In this document: piece by piece, positions 8,635 to 17,748 of the stretch
How the letters are laid out: each line of letters opens with the position of its first letter
Position numbering within the stretch: the stretch's first letter is position 1
Origin: CAYWXV01 sp964462535
GTDB lineage: Bacteria; Bacteroidota; Ignavibacteria; OLB7
Length of the DNA stretch: 64,000 nucleotides
Assembly (NCBI GenBank): GCA_964462535.1
Contig: CAYWXV010000001.1
Coordinates: forward strand, 310,001-374,000
Reading direction: 5' to 3'
Notes under the pieces: generated by a model
Seen by the model: only the letters and a program-made list of their open reading frames with translations
Told to the model about the DNA's origin: nothing
Database searches by the model: none
Translations under genes and position numbers: made by a program

Positions 8635-9474
8635 ATGGTCTGGGACGACGAACGTTCCACCGAGGACATTGAAAGACAGGCTGCTCTAAAGGCGTCCGGG
8701 GCGCTGCCGGGTCACATTGCAGTTATCATGGATGGAAATGGCCGATGGGCACGCGAACGGGGCCTTCCGCGCGTTGCCGGCCACCGGGAAGGGGTTTCGT
8801 CCGTTCGCGAAATCGTGAGGACATGCGGGCAGCTCGGTGTGAAATACCTCACCCTGTACGCATTCTCCACTGAGAATTGGAAGCGCCCAACGACCGAAGT
8901 CTCCGTTCTGATGAACCTCCTCCTACAGTACCTGAGGAGCGAGGTCGCGGAGCTGAACGAGAACAACGTTCGGCTCAATGCAATCGGGAACCTCAACGCG
9001 CTGCCAAAGCCAGTTCAACGTCAACTCCATCGAAGTATCGAGAATCTCTCAGGGAACACCGGGCTGACGTTGACACTTGCCTTGAGCTACAGCGGCCGTT
9101 GGGACATTCTCCGTGCGGTTCAGACACTCGCGCTGGATGTCCGTGGCGGGAAGCTCTCTCCGGAGGATATCAGCGAGGAGCTGTTCAGAACGTATTTGAC
9201 CACATCGGACATTCCTGATCCGGACATCCTCATTCGCACCAGCGGCGAGATGCGACTGAGCAATTTCCTCTTGTGGGAAATGGCATACGCCGAGATCCAC
9301 ATCGCCCCCGTCTACTGGCCTGATTTCAGAAGGGACCACCTGTACGGAGCACTTGCCGACTATCTGACACGTGAGCGACGATTCGGTAAGACGTCAGAAC
9401 AGCTTCTGGATGAGCATGGGGCTCAGCGTGCCACCGTCATGAAAAAGCTTCTGGATGCGATCAAAAGGAAATAG
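8635..9474 (+). CDS. uppS: Isoprenyl transferase (undecaprenyl diphosphate synthase)
   Basis: Adds isopentenyl units in cis to farnesyl diphosphate to make the C55 carrier lipid used for peptidoglycan, LPS and other wall polymers. The 279-aa protein has the family signature HIAVIMDGNGRWARERG (the catalytic Asp follows the Met), then GHREGV, YAFSTENWKRP, and the late RTSGEMRLSNFLLWE motif. ATG 8635 is preferred over upstream in-frame codons because the sequence before it is unlike any UppS; even so about 30 residues precede the conserved core. Its 3' end overlaps bamA by 20 bases, indicating an operon, as is common for uppS and bamA in this group. Confidence 0.95.
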   Translation: MVWDDERSTEDIERQAALKASGALPGHIAVIMDGNGRWARERGLPRVAGHREGVSSVREIVRTCGQLGVKYLTLYAFSTENWKRPTTEVSVLMNLLLQYLRSEVAELNENNVRLNAIGNLNALPKPVQRQLHRSIENLSGNTGLTLTLALSYSGRWDILRAVQTLALDVRGGKLSPEDISEELFRTYLTTSDIPDPDILIRTSGEMRLSNFLLWEMAYAEIHIAPVYWPDFRRDHLYGALADYLTRERRFGKTSEQLLDEHGAQRATVMKKLLDAIKRK

Positions 9475-11836
9475 CACCCTGGCCGCGCTCGCCGTGGTGC
9501 TCGTCGGTTTGTTGTGCGCGGAGGCCCGAGCACAAAACGGACCGTCCGGCTATCGCGTTCGTGATATTGAGGTTATCGGGGCCGACCCTGCCACCGTTGG
9601 GGCCGTGCGTCAGTTTTCGGGATTCCGGATCGGCGACGTCATTCGCCCGGGTACCGACGTGATTCAGAAAGCGATCAAGGCCCTCATGGATCGCGGCGTG
9701 TATAACACGGTCAACATCTTCTTTGACAAGGTTGATCAAGCGACTGGCGATGTGACCTTGATTATCCAGGTTGCCCCGTATCCGAGAATCGGGCGAATCA
9801 CGTACCTGGGGAACGACGAACTGAGCGCATCCGACTTGAAGGAGTCCGTGTTGTTGCGTGAGGGATCGATCTTCTCACCGTACGAATTGCACAGATCTAT
9901 CGGCCGGATACGGCAGGCCTACGCGACCGAGGGGTACCTGGGCTGTTCTGTAACGGTCGACACGGCGATCTCGAGCGAGACATCCCGACTCGATATCACG
10001 TTCCAGATCGATGAGGGACCGGAGGTCCACGTTGATCAGATTTCGTTCGTCGGAAATGCGTCCGTCTCGGCTTCCGACCTCCAGGGTGCAATGGAGGACG
10101 TTTCGACGAAGTCCTTCTGGCAGGTTTGGAAGAGCACGAAGTTCGATCGTGAAGGACTACAGAGGGACGTTGAGCGAATTCAGCGTTACTACCGTTCTCT
10201 CGGATACATCGATGCGACTGTAGCGGTCGACACTGTAATGATTGAAAAGGCGAGCGGACAGGCGAGAATCCGTATTGCGGTTGTTGAAGGCCGACAGGTT
10301 TTTCTTCGCTCGCTCGCCGTGTCCGGGAACTCGACCTATTCCACCGAGCAGATTCTCCGACGTCTTGATGTCGAGCCGCCCGGCCCGTACGATCAGACGC
10401 GGCTTGAAGAGAATCTGAACGGCAACCCGGAGCAGACCGACGTACGCTCGTTGTACTACGACAACGGATATCTCGGCTTCGCGGGTTCGGTTGCGGAAAC
10501 TCGCAACGCCTCAGGGGATTCGATCGACGTGGTCATCTCCATCACTGAAGGGACCCCGTCGACGATCCGCTATGTTACGATCAAAGGGAACACAAAGACC
10601 AAGGACAAGGTCATTCGACGCGAACTCTACTCGCGGCCTGGTGATGTCTTTTCTCGTGGCGCTCTCATAAGGTCCCTGCGAAACCTGGCCAACCTCAACT
10701 ACTTTAATCCCGAATCGCTCAATCGTCCTGAGGTTGTTCCGGCTCGTGACGGCACCAAGGTCGACATTACCTTCAATGTGGAAGAGCGTCCAAGCGATAC
10801 ATTCAATGCATCGATTGGGCTCAGTTCACAAGGGCTGACAGGTCTCCTCGGCGTTTCGTTCAACAACTTCTCCATCGCCGAGCCGTTGCTGGGAGGTGGT
10901 GGGCAGGTGTTGAATTTCAATTGGGAGTTCGGAACGTACCAGAGCACATTCGCACTCGGATGGAGCGATCCATGGTTTCTGGATTCCCCGACGTCGATTG
11001 GTGGCAACATCTTCTACCAGACTCGAGACGTTGCGTCCCTCTCAAGTGCAAGCAGCTACAAGCTGACCCAAACCGGGGTCACGGCCAACCTTGGGCGCCG
11101 TCTTCGTTGGCCGGACGATTACTTCCGCGTTGACCTCGGCGTTTCGTTGCGGAAGAACTCGCTCGACGGCGAGTCTACCAGCCTCTATTATCGAGATGGC
11201 ACCGAGCTGACAGGGGCAGTGACGCTGTCGCGCAGCTCGATTGACAATCCAGTCTTCCCAACGGTGGGCAGCCGATTCGTACTGGGCAACACGCTGGCCG
11301 GCCTTGGGAACGCACAGTATGTGAAGTCAGAAGCAAAGTTCGACTTCTACTCGACTGTCGCCAACGTGACAGAGAATAATCCCTTCGTCTTCTACTTGGG
11401 GACGGAGATGGGTAACCTCTGGGACTATGGACCAATTGCGGATATACCGCCGCTCACGTTCTACTCGATGGGGGGTACGCCGATCGGAGGACTCAACGTC
11501 ACACCCCTAAGAGGTTATCGCGATGGTTCCATTGGACCGGTTGACGCCAACGGTATTGCGATCGGACAGGTGTACATGAAGACCACGGCAGAGGTTCGAT
11601 TTGGCGTCTCGTTGAATCCTATCCCGATTTATGTGCTCGGTTTTGTTGAGGGTGGAAACGTGTGGCAGAAGTTCGCCGAGGTGGATCCCTTCGACATGAA
11701 GCGATCCGCGGGACTTGGGATGCGTCTCACAATTCCCGGCGTTGGACTGCTTGGCTTCGATTATGGATATGGCTTCGACAAAGACACGTTCGGCGTCCCG
11801 GGGACCTGGCAGTTCCACTTTCAATTTGGACGATAG
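9455..11836 (+). CDS. bamA: Outer membrane protein assembly factor BamA
   Basis: Omp85-family protein that folds and inserts beta-barrels into the outer membrane. 793 aa, usual for BamA. A signal peptide (residues 1 to about 26, ending AEARAQ) is followed by five POTRA domains at roughly 33-105, 108-190, 192-280, 283-360 and 365-440; repeated cores include ITYLGNDELSASDL, ISFVGNASVSASDL and VTIKGNTKTKDKVIRREL. The rest is a 16-strand-type barrel that ends with aromatic FHFQFGR, a typical terminal beta-signal. The ATG lies inside uppS in another frame (20-base overlap). It is followed by two Skp-like chaperone genes, its functional partners. Confidence 0.96.
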   Translation: MRSKGNSTLAALAVVLVGLLCAEARAQNGPSGYRVRDIEVIGADPATVGAVRQFSGFRIGDVIRPGTDVIQKAIKALMDRGVYNTVNIFFDKVDQATGDVTLIIQVAPYPRIGRITYLGNDELSASDLKESVLLREGSIFSPYELHRSIGRIRQAYATEGYLGCSVTVDTAISSETSRLDITFQIDEGPEVHVDQISFVGNASVSASDLQGAMEDVSTKSFWQVWKSTKFDREGLQRDVERIQRYYRSLGYIDATVAVDTVMIEKASGQARIRIAVVEGRQVFLRSLAVSGNSTYSTEQILRRLDVEPPGPYDQTRLEENLNGNPEQTDVRSLYYDNGYLGFAGSVAETRNASGDSIDVVISITEGTPSTIRYVTIKGNTKTKDKVIRRELYSRPGDVFSRGALIRSLRNLANLNYFNPESLNRPEVVPARDGTKVDITFNVEERPSDTFNASIGLSSQGLTGLLGVSFNNFSIAEPLLGGGGQVLNFNWEFGTYQSTFALGWSDPWFLDSPTSIGGNIFYQTRDVASLSSASSYKLTQTGVTANLGRRLRWPDDYFRVDLGVSLRKNSLDGESTSLYYRDGTELTGAVTLSRSSIDNPVFPTVGSRFVLGNTLAGLGNAQYVKSEAKFDFYSTVANVTENNPFVFYLGTEMGNLWDYGPIADIPPLTFYSMGGTPIGGLNVTPLRGYRDGSIGPVDANGIAIGQVYMKTTAEVRFGVSLNPIPIYVLGFVEGGNVWQKFAEVDPFDMKRSAGLGMRLTIPGVGLLGFDYGYGFDKDTFGVPGTWQFHFQFGR

Positions 11837-11905
11837 ACGATCCGGAAATAGCAGTTTCACGTGACCATTCGGGTGAATGGTAAACACTCCTTGACAAGCC
11901 TATTA

Positions 11906-12430
11906 ATGATGCGTTTTCTCTTACCAGTAGTAGTGCTCGGTGTCGCCTTGATGGTCGGTCCGCAGGTGGCAAGTGCCCAGTTGAAGTTGGGCGTTGTCGA
12001 TCTCGAAAAGATTGTCACGCAGATGCCCGAGTACAAAACAATCGAGTCGAAGCTTCGAGGTGTTCGCCAACGCTACGAAGACACGCTCCGCATGATCCAG
12101 TCGACGTTTCAGACAAGGCTGGACAATTACCAGAAGCAGCAGGCCCTGATGAGTCAAGAGGCGAAGGCCAAGGAAGAGGCTGAGCTGGGTCAACTCCGCG
12201 ATCAGTACCTCATGTACGAGCAGGAGAAGCTGGGCAACTCGGGTGAGTACGCTCGCGTGCAGGATTCTCTTGTGGCCCCCTTGCGGGAGCGAGTTGCCGC
12301 AGCGATAGAACAGGTTGCCCGGGAGCAGAAGCTCTCGGCCGTCATGAACAGGGCGCTGTTGGTGTTTGCGGATCCGAAGCTCGATATCACTTACAAGGTA
12401 CTGGACTTCCTGAACCGTGGCCCTAACTAA
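11906..12430 (+). CDS. OmpH/Skp family periplasmic chaperone (first copy)
   Basis: Skp-like chaperone that holds unfolded outer-membrane proteins in the periplasm on their way to BamA. 174 aa from ATG 11906, with a clear signal peptide (MMRFLLPVVVLGVALMV, cleavage near ASAQ). A short beta-strand (LKLGVVDLEKIV) is followed by a long charged helical hairpin rich in Gln, Glu and Lys (about residues 55-130), the Skp tentacle. An in-frame GTG at 11861 would add 15 residues ahead of the signal peptide and is less likely. The next gene starts inside its last codons. Confidence 0.9.
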   Translation: MMRFLLPVVVLGVALMVGPQVASAQLKLGVVDLEKIVTQMPEYKTIESKLRGVRQRYEDTLRMIQSTFQTRLDNYQKQQALMSQEAKAKEEAELGQLRDQYLMYEQEKLGNSGEYARVQDSLVAPLRERVAAAIEQVAREQKLSAVMNRALLVFADPKLDITYKVLDFLNRGPN

Positions 12431-13148
12431 AGCATTCGCGGCAGCGGTAGCTGCCATTGTTGTTGCCAGCCCACTTGCGGTTGCGCAGGTGACTCGTATT
12501 GCCTACGTCGCAAGCGAGGCAATCATGAGTCGCCTTCCTGAAGCGCAGAATGCCCGAGCGAAGCTCTCCGAAACACAGGCGTCGTGGCTGAGGGAGATCC
12601 AGCGGCAGGAGGGGGAAATAGCTGATGTCAGGCGTGACATCGGTACAAACCGGCTTCTGTGGAATCAGCAGGAGAAACAGGAGGCGGCCGCGCGGCTGGC
12701 CGACCTCGAGTCGAAGCTTGCGGCATACCGTGCCTCTAAGTTCGGACCCAAAGGAGAGTACGAGAAGCTCCAGCAGGACGTCATGACTCCGATTGTCGAC
12801 AAGGTGGCAAAGGCAATCGAAGAGGAGGCCCGTGCAGGGAAGTACGACTACGTGCTTGACAAGTCAAATCGCGCCGCGGGTATCCTGTTCGCGAACCCAA
12901 GCAACGATCTGACGGTGGGCGTGTTGCGTCGGCTCGGGGTTGACGTTTCGCAGGAGTTCAACACTCCGGCGCAGGAACCACCGGCATCTCAGCAGGGTTC
13001 AGCCTCCGATGCAATGAGAAATCGTGGCAGGCGGGACCGTGAGGCGACTGACGGCAAACCGACCGACCCAAATCAGGTGTTGGTTCCGGATGGATCGCAA
13101 CCGCCCCCTCAGCCCGTTCCAGAGGGTGCACCAATTGATCCCAAGTGA
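12417..13148 (+). CDS. OmpH/Skp family periplasmic chaperone (second copy)
   Basis: Second Skp-like protein, 243 aa, starting at GTG 12417 and overlapping the first by 14 bases. It has a signal peptide ending near AVAQ, the TRIAYVASEAIMSRLPEAQ start typical of OmpH/Skp, and a coiled-coil segment (about 45-125). It differs from the first copy by a roughly 60-residue C-terminal tail rich in Pro, Gln, Asp and Arg, probably disordered. Tandem Skp genes after bamA are common in Bacteroidota. The stop overlaps the lpxD start (TGATG). Confidence 0.9.
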   Translation: MALTKAFAAAVAAIVVASPLAVAQVTRIAYVASEAIMSRLPEAQNARAKLSETQASWLREIQRQEGEIADVRRDIGTNRLLWNQQEKQEAAARLADLESKLAAYRASKFGPKGEYEKLQQDVMTPIVDKVAKAIEEEARAGKYDYVLDKSNRAAGILFANPSNDLTVGVLRRLGVDVSQEFNTPAQEPPASQQGSASDAMRNRGRRDREATDGKPTDPNQVLVPDGSQPPPQPVPEGAPIDPK

Positions 13149-14212
13149 TGACCACTGAAGCACGAACATTCCGTCTCGATGAGATAGCTCGCCTTGTGGA
13201 GGGAACGGTTGAGGGGAACGAGGAAATGGTTGTCTCCGGGGTTGCGAGAATTGACGAAGCCGGCGCCAACGACCTCGGGTTCATTTCGTCGCCGCGGTAC
13301 GCCAGATACCTGGAGCAGACCGGTGCCGCTGCTCTGATCGTATCGCACGAATTGGAGCGAACCCGAACCGACATTGCCTATATCGTCGTCGAGAATCCAC
13401 AGCGAGCATTCCGCTCGCTTCTCGGAATGTTCGCCCCACCTGAGGACCAGCCTGCGTCCGGTATTCACGCCACAGCCGTGGTCGATGACGAAGCGACGAT
13501 TGGAGAGGGAGTTCGTGTCGGACCTTCTGCCTTCATTGGTCCGGGCTGTCGACTCGGTGATGGGGTTGTCGTCGGTCCCGGCACATGCCTGGGCCGAGGC
13601 GTGGAGGTGGGCGACGGCACGGTGATACACGCAAACGTCACGATCTACCACGCCACGCAGATCGGCGCGCGCTGTAGAATTCATTCGGGAAGCGTGATTG
13701 GTGCGGACGGGTTTGGCTTTGAACCCGATGGTAACGGTGGCTGGATCAAGGCGCCGCAGATTGGAAACGTGATCGTCGGGGATGACGTCGAGATTGGTGC
13801 CAATACGACAATTGACCGGGCCACAGTTGGAAGCACGAGAATAGAGTCCGGGGTCAAGATCGACAACCTTGTGCACATCGCCCACAACGTGCACATCGGC
13901 GCGAACACCGTTGTTGCAGCGCAGGCCGGCATCGCCGGAAGCTCGCGTCTCGGGGCCAGAAACATGGTCGCCGGACAGGTTGGGATCGTCGGCCATGTCG
14001 ACACTGCTGACGACGTGATCATAGAGGCGGGCTCGGGCGTAAGCAAGTCCATCAAGAAACCTGGTCGATATTTCGGGCATCCGGCCAAGGAGCATTCGAT
14101 TGCCCTTCGACAGGAGGGGGCGTTGCGTCAGCTTCCAGACCTGCTGGCGGAGATCCGTGAGCTGAACCGACGCGTAGCAAGGCTCGAGCCTTCCGACAAC
14201 CTCCCGACGTGA
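13148..14212 (+). CDS. lpxD: UDP-3-O-acylglucosamine N-acyltransferase
   Basis: Third step of lipid A synthesis: transfers a 3-hydroxyacyl chain from ACP to the 2-amino group of UDP-3-O-acylglucosamine. 354 aa. The N-terminal uridine-binding domain is followed by a left-handed beta-helix of hexapeptide repeats (about 100-290, e.g. ATIGEGVRVGPSAFIGPG) with the catalytic His in VHIAHNVHIG, and a C-terminal helix. ATG 13148 overlaps the preceding stop; a GTG at 13145 would add a single residue. Last gene before a terminator. Confidence 0.96.
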   Translation: MTTEARTFRLDEIARLVEGTVEGNEEMVVSGVARIDEAGANDLGFISSPRYARYLEQTGAAALIVSHELERTRTDIAYIVVENPQRAFRSLLGMFAPPEDQPASGIHATAVVDDEATIGEGVRVGPSAFIGPGCRLGDGVVVGPGTCLGRGVEVGDGTVIHANVTIYHATQIGARCRIHSGSVIGADGFGFEPDGNGGWIKAPQIGNVIVGDDVEIGANTTIDRATVGSTRIESGVKIDNLVHIAHNVHIGANTVVAAQAGIAGSSRLGARNMVAGQVGIVGHVDTADDVIIEAGSGVSKSIKKPGRYFGHPAKEHSIALRQEGALRQLPDLLAEIRELNRRVARLEPSDNLPT

Positions 14213-14239
14213 CCTGACCTCTAGGCGAGCAAGTACCAC

Positions 14240-14279
14240 GACGGGGTGACATCTTCATCGATGTCACCCCGTCCCTTTT
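14240..14279 (+). terminator. Rho-independent terminator after lpxD
   Basis: A 14-bp stem (14240-14253 with 14260-14273), 6-base loop, followed by CCTTTT. It closes the uppS-bamA-skp-skp-lpxD unit and separates it from lpxC. Confidence 0.85.
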
Positions 14280-14317
14280 CTGCGACATTTGTATCATTCT
14301 CTCCGAACGGGATTAGG

Positions 14318-14325
14318 TAGCTTTG
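14318..14325 (+). promoter_or_regulatory. -7 box TAGCTTTG upstream of lpxC/fabZ
   Basis: Exact match to the Bacteroidota -7 consensus TAnnTTTG, 40 bases before the lpxC ATG and directly after a terminator. TTTG occurs at 14288-14291, 26 bases upstream, which is longer than the usual spacer. This should be the start of the second lipid A operon. Confidence 0.55.
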
Positions 14326-14365
14326 CCGTTCACTTCATGCTATTCCACGCGGTTTGTAGACCAAC

Positions 14366-15769
14366 ATGAGAACGCAGCAACGGACGCTGGCCGGGCCAAC
14401 AGGGTTTGACGGTGTTGGCCTCCATACGGGGAACGCGTCGACGATCACGTTCCACCCGGCGCCGGAGAACTACGGCATCCGGTTCATGAGGATCGATCAG
14501 CCTGACTCTCCGGAGGTGCCGGCTGACGTCGATCTTGTGACAGATATCTCCCGCGGAACGACCATCACCTCTGGCAGCGTCTCGGTCCATACGGTTGAAC
14601 ACGTGCTGGCGGCATTGGTGGGTCTGGAGGTCGACAATTGCCGAGTTGAGCTGACAGCAAACGAACCTCCGATCGGGGACGGCAGTGCCCTTCCTTACAC
14701 CGAGGCGCTGATGAAGGTCGGGTTCGTCGACCAGGCTACTCCCCGACGTTATGTTGAGATCGATCAGATTGTTGACTACAAGAACGACGACAAGGGAGTC
14801 GAGATCGTAGCGCTACCATACGATGACTTCCGAGTCACTGTGATGATCGATTACCACAACCCCGCACTCGGATCGCAACATTCCGGGCTCTTCAATCTTC
14901 AGTCCGAGTTCGCTACCGAGTTCGCCCCCGCACGTACGTTCTGTTTCCTAACTGAAGTTGAAATGCTTCGCCGCGAGGGGCTTATCAAGGGGGGGAATCT
15001 CGACAACGCAATCGTGATCGTCGACAAGGAGATAGATGAGTCCGAGCTCGACGAGATGAGCCAGCGTCTGGGTATCGAGGGGAGCGTGGTCCTCGGGGAG
15101 ACCGGCATCCTGAACAACGGCACGATGCGATTCCCCAACGAACCTGCGCGGCACAAGCTTCTCGACATGTTGGGCGACCTGGCACTGGTTGGTGTGCCGG
15201 TCCGAGCGCACGTGCTTGCCGCGCGACCGGGACACGCCAGCAACATCGAGTTTGCAAGAAAGATCAAGCGGCTGGCAGAACAGAAGAAACTCTATCGGAA
15301 CTTCAGACCGGACGGTGGTATTGGGAGTATGATGGACATTCAGGACATCATGAAGGTCCTTCCACACCGGTATCCGTTCCTTCTCGTAGATCGCGTGCTT
15401 GATATCGACCACGACGGAGGTTCGATCGTTGCGCTGAAGAACGTGACAATGAACGAGCCGTTCTTCAACGGTCACTTCCCCGGACGACCAATCATGCCGG
15501 GCGTGCTCATTCTCGAGGCACTCGCGCAGGCAGGGGGGATGCTGTTGATGAACCACATCCTGGGCGAGTCGGGTCAACCCAAACTCGCGTTCTTCACCTC
15601 TATCAACAATGCCCGCTTTCGCCGACCCGTTGTCCCTGGCGATCAGGTTCGACTGGAGGTGACGCTCGTCTCCAAACGCTTCAACACATTCCAACTGCAC
15701 GGGTCAGCCACGGTGGAGGGTAACGTGGCCGCCCAGGCGGACCTTGGGGTTGCTCTGGTTGATCGTTGA
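14366..15769 (+). CDS. lpxC/fabZ: Bifunctional LpxC deacetylase / FabZ dehydratase
   Basis: A single 467-aa fusion. Residues 1 to about 305 are LpxC, the zinc enzyme that deacetylates UDP-3-O-acyl-GlcNAc, the committed step of lipid A synthesis. Zinc ligands are seen in SVHTVEHVLAAL and in RHKLLDMLGDL. Residues from about 321 are FabZ, the 3-hydroxyacyl-ACP dehydratase of fatty acid synthesis, with catalytic His in GHFPGRPIMPG and Glu in LILEALAQAGG. Both active sites look intact. The two enzymes compete for the same hydroxyacyl-ACP pool, so fusion may fix their ratio. This fusion is known from Bacteroidota and relatives and supports the taxonomic guess. First gene of its operon. Confidence 0.97.
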   Translation: MRTQQRTLAGPTGFDGVGLHTGNASTITFHPAPENYGIRFMRIDQPDSPEVPADVDLVTDISRGTTITSGSVSVHTVEHVLAALVGLEVDNCRVELTANEPPIGDGSALPYTEALMKVGFVDQATPRRYVEIDQIVDYKNDDKGVEIVALPYDDFRVTVMIDYHNPALGSQHSGLFNLQSEFATEFAPARTFCFLTEVEMLRREGLIKGGNLDNAIVIVDKEIDESELDEMSQRLGIEGSVVLGETGILNNGTMRFPNEPARHKLLDMLGDLALVGVPVRAHVLAARPGHASNIEFARKIKRLAEQKKLYRNFRPDGGIGSMMDIQDIMKVLPHRYPFLLVDRVLDIDHDGGSIVALKNVTMNEPFFNGHFPGRPIMPGVLILEALAQAGGMLLMNHILGESGQPKLAFFTSINNARFRRPVVPGDQVRLEVTLVSKRFNTFQLHGSATVEGNVAAQADLGVALVDR

Positions 15770-15785
15770 CAGGCAACAGGTATCC

Positions 15786-16592
15786 ATGATGAACAACAGC
15801 TACATGAGGCAGACCGAGGTCAGTAGCCTGGCGGTCGTTTCTCCCGATGCCAGGATTGGGGAGGGGGTCATCATTGATCCATTTGCCGTTGTTGAGGGAA
15901 ACGTCGAGATCGGAGACCGCACACACGTTCAGGCTCACGTGCACCTGCGATCGGGTGCGCGCATTGCGGAGGACTGCGTGATCTTCACAGGGGCGTCGGT
16001 CGGTGCAACGCCCCAGGATCTGAAGTTCTCCGGTGAGGAGACACTTGCGATTGTGGGCCCAAGGACCGTCGTCCGAGAGTATGTGACCGTTCATCGAGGG
16101 ACGACTGCGACTGGTCGGACCACAGTGGGGTCGGACTGTCTATTGATGGCCTATACCCACGTCGCGCACGACTGCGTTGTCGGCGACAATGTTATCCTGG
16201 CCAACGGAGCACAGTTGGGAGGTCACGCTCACGTGGACGATTGGGCAATTGTGGGCGGCCTTGTAGGCGTTCATCAGTTCAATCGCATCGGAAAGCACGC
16301 GATGATCGGCGCGGGATTCAAGGTCTCGAAGGACGTCCCCCCATTTGTCACGGCCGGGCAATGGCCCTTGCAGTTTATGGGCGTGAACAGGATTGGACTA
16401 AAGCGAAGGGGATTCAGCGAAGACGAGATCGCTACTCTGACCGAAGCATATCGAATTCTATATTCTGCCGGACTCAACACGTCGGATGCGCTCGTTCAGC
16501 TCACGCCCGTCGCAGCTGCATCGCAAGCGGTTCGCGATGTCGTCGATTTCGTTCGCGACTCGAAGCGTGGGATCATTCCCGGTCCACGCTAG
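15786..16592 (+). CDS. lpxA: UDP-N-acetylglucosamine acyltransferase
   Basis: First step of lipid A synthesis, moving a 3-hydroxyacyl chain from ACP to UDP-GlcNAc. Hexapeptide-repeat beta-helix protein of 268 aa from ATG 15786; a second ATG follows at 15789, and frames further upstream overlap lpxC/fabZ. Visible are ARIGEGVIIDPFAVVEG, the VTVHRGTTATGRT loop, the catalytic His in THVAHDCVVG, and the C-terminal helical domain starting NRIGLKRRGFSEDEI. The gap to lpxC/fabZ is 16 bases. Confidence 0.96.
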   Translation: MMNNSYMRQTEVSSLAVVSPDARIGEGVIIDPFAVVEGNVEIGDRTHVQAHVHLRSGARIAEDCVIFTGASVGATPQDLKFSGEETLAIVGPRTVVREYVTVHRGTTATGRTTVGSDCLLMAYTHVAHDCVVGDNVILANGAQLGGHAHVDDWAIVGGLVGVHQFNRIGKHAMIGAGFKVSKDVPPFVTAGQWPLQFMGVNRIGLKRRGFSEDEIATLTEAYRILYSAGLNTSDALVQLTPVAAASQAVRDVVDFVRDSKRGIIPGPR

Positions 16593-16610
16593 CTTGGCAC
16601 CTTATTGACA

Positions 16611-17732
16611 ATGTCATCCGAACAGTCCATTCTCGTCGTGGCGGGAGAAGAGTCTGGTGAACGTCTTGCAGCGGAACTGGTAGCCAAGCTGAAGGCCGGC
16701 AATCAGCCACTCTCCTTCTGGGGCGTTGGTGGGGAACGGATGCGTGCCGTGGGGGTTGACCTGGTTGCAACGACGGATCTCACCGCCGTCTCTGGTTTTC
16801 TCGAAGTCGTCAAACGCTACAGAGCTTTGCGCCGATTGCTGAACGCGATCGCGAGGCGGGCGCACCGCGATCGCCCGGCGTTGGCAGTCCTTGTGGATTA
16901 CCCCGGATTCAACCTCCGTCTGGCCGCCCGACTTGCCGCGTTGGATATCCCGATCGTCTATTATGTCGCCCCGCAGACGTGGGCCTGGAAGGAAGGGCGC
17001 GTCCGGCATCTCCGACGTCACGTGTCCACATTGATCGTCGTGTTCCCATTCGAAGAGGAGTACTTCAATCGGCATGGCGTTGCTGCGCGGTACTTCGGCA
17101 ATCCTCACGCTGTGCAACTTCGTGGTTCGCGTCGCGACGGGACGTCCACAGAATCGTCCGACCCTCGTCCTGTGATAGCCTACCTCCCGGGGAGCCGCGA
17201 GCACGAGGTACGTCGGCACCTGCCTCTCGTTCTGGGAGTAGTCGAGAGGCTCGGACCGTCGTACCGGCACATCGTAGCTCGGGCACGGACTATCGATCCC
17301 GAACGGTTGTCTGCGCTGTCGGACCACCCGCTCATCTCTGTTGTTGACGGATCCGACGTGGCGCTCAGCATGGCTCGAGCCGCGGTTGTAAAGGCCGGAA
17401 CGTCGACGCTTGACGCAGCCCTCTTCAACGTGCCGTTCGCCACGATCTACAAGACAAGCTGGCTTTCGTACTGGATCAGCAGGGTATTGATAAGAATTCC
17501 ATGGGTTGCCATGCCGAACATTCTGCTGCAGAAGAGAATCGTTCCCGAACTGCTTCAGAATGAGTGCACACCTGATGCCGTTGCCGCGGTGGTGCGAGAA
17601 CTCGCCGACGATGGACCGGCGAGAGTTGCAATGGTAGAAGACCTGCGTGTACTTCGGGATCAGCTGGGCGCGGAAGATGCCGTGGGGAATGCTGCGGCGT
17701 ATATCACGGAAGAGTTTTTGATACAACGATAG
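16611..17732 (+). CDS. lpxB: Lipid-A-disaccharide synthase
   Basis: GT19 glycosyltransferase that joins UDP-2,3-diacylglucosamine and lipid X into the lipid A disaccharide. 373 aa. Conserved parts include AGEESGERLAAELV, FWGVGGERM, VDYPGFNLRLAA, YYVAPQTWAWKEGR and LPGSREHEV. ATG 16611 is preferred to TTG 16605, two codons upstream in the same frame. LpxH or LpxI, needed for the step between LpxD and LpxB, is not in the window. Confidence 0.96.
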   Translation: MSSEQSILVVAGEESGERLAAELVAKLKAGNQPLSFWGVGGERMRAVGVDLVATTDLTAVSGFLEVVKRYRALRRLLNAIARRAHRDRPALAVLVDYPGFNLRLAARLAALDIPIVYYVAPQTWAWKEGRVRHLRRHVSTLIVVFPFEEEYFNRHGVAARYFGNPHAVQLRGSRRDGTSTESSDPRPVIAYLPGSREHEVRRHLPLVLGVVERLGPSYRHIVARARTIDPERLSALSDHPLISVVDGSDVALSMARAAVVKAGTSTLDAALFNVPFATIYKTSWLSYWISRVLIRIPWVAMPNILLQKRIVPELLQNECTPDAVAAVVRELADDGPARVAMVEDLRVLRDQLGAEDAVGNAAAYITEEFLIQR

Positions 17733-17748
17733 GGAAGCGCCAACGACG

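Noticed and set aside
11891..11911. TTGACA upstream of the first skp gene as a sigma-70 -35 box
   Set aside because: No matching -10 element follows at a usable distance, and the gene is inside a tight operon.
13109..14239. Long antisense frame opposite lpxD
   Set aside because: The hexapeptide repeats of lpxD are unmistakable on the plus strand; the antisense frame only mirrors their periodicity.
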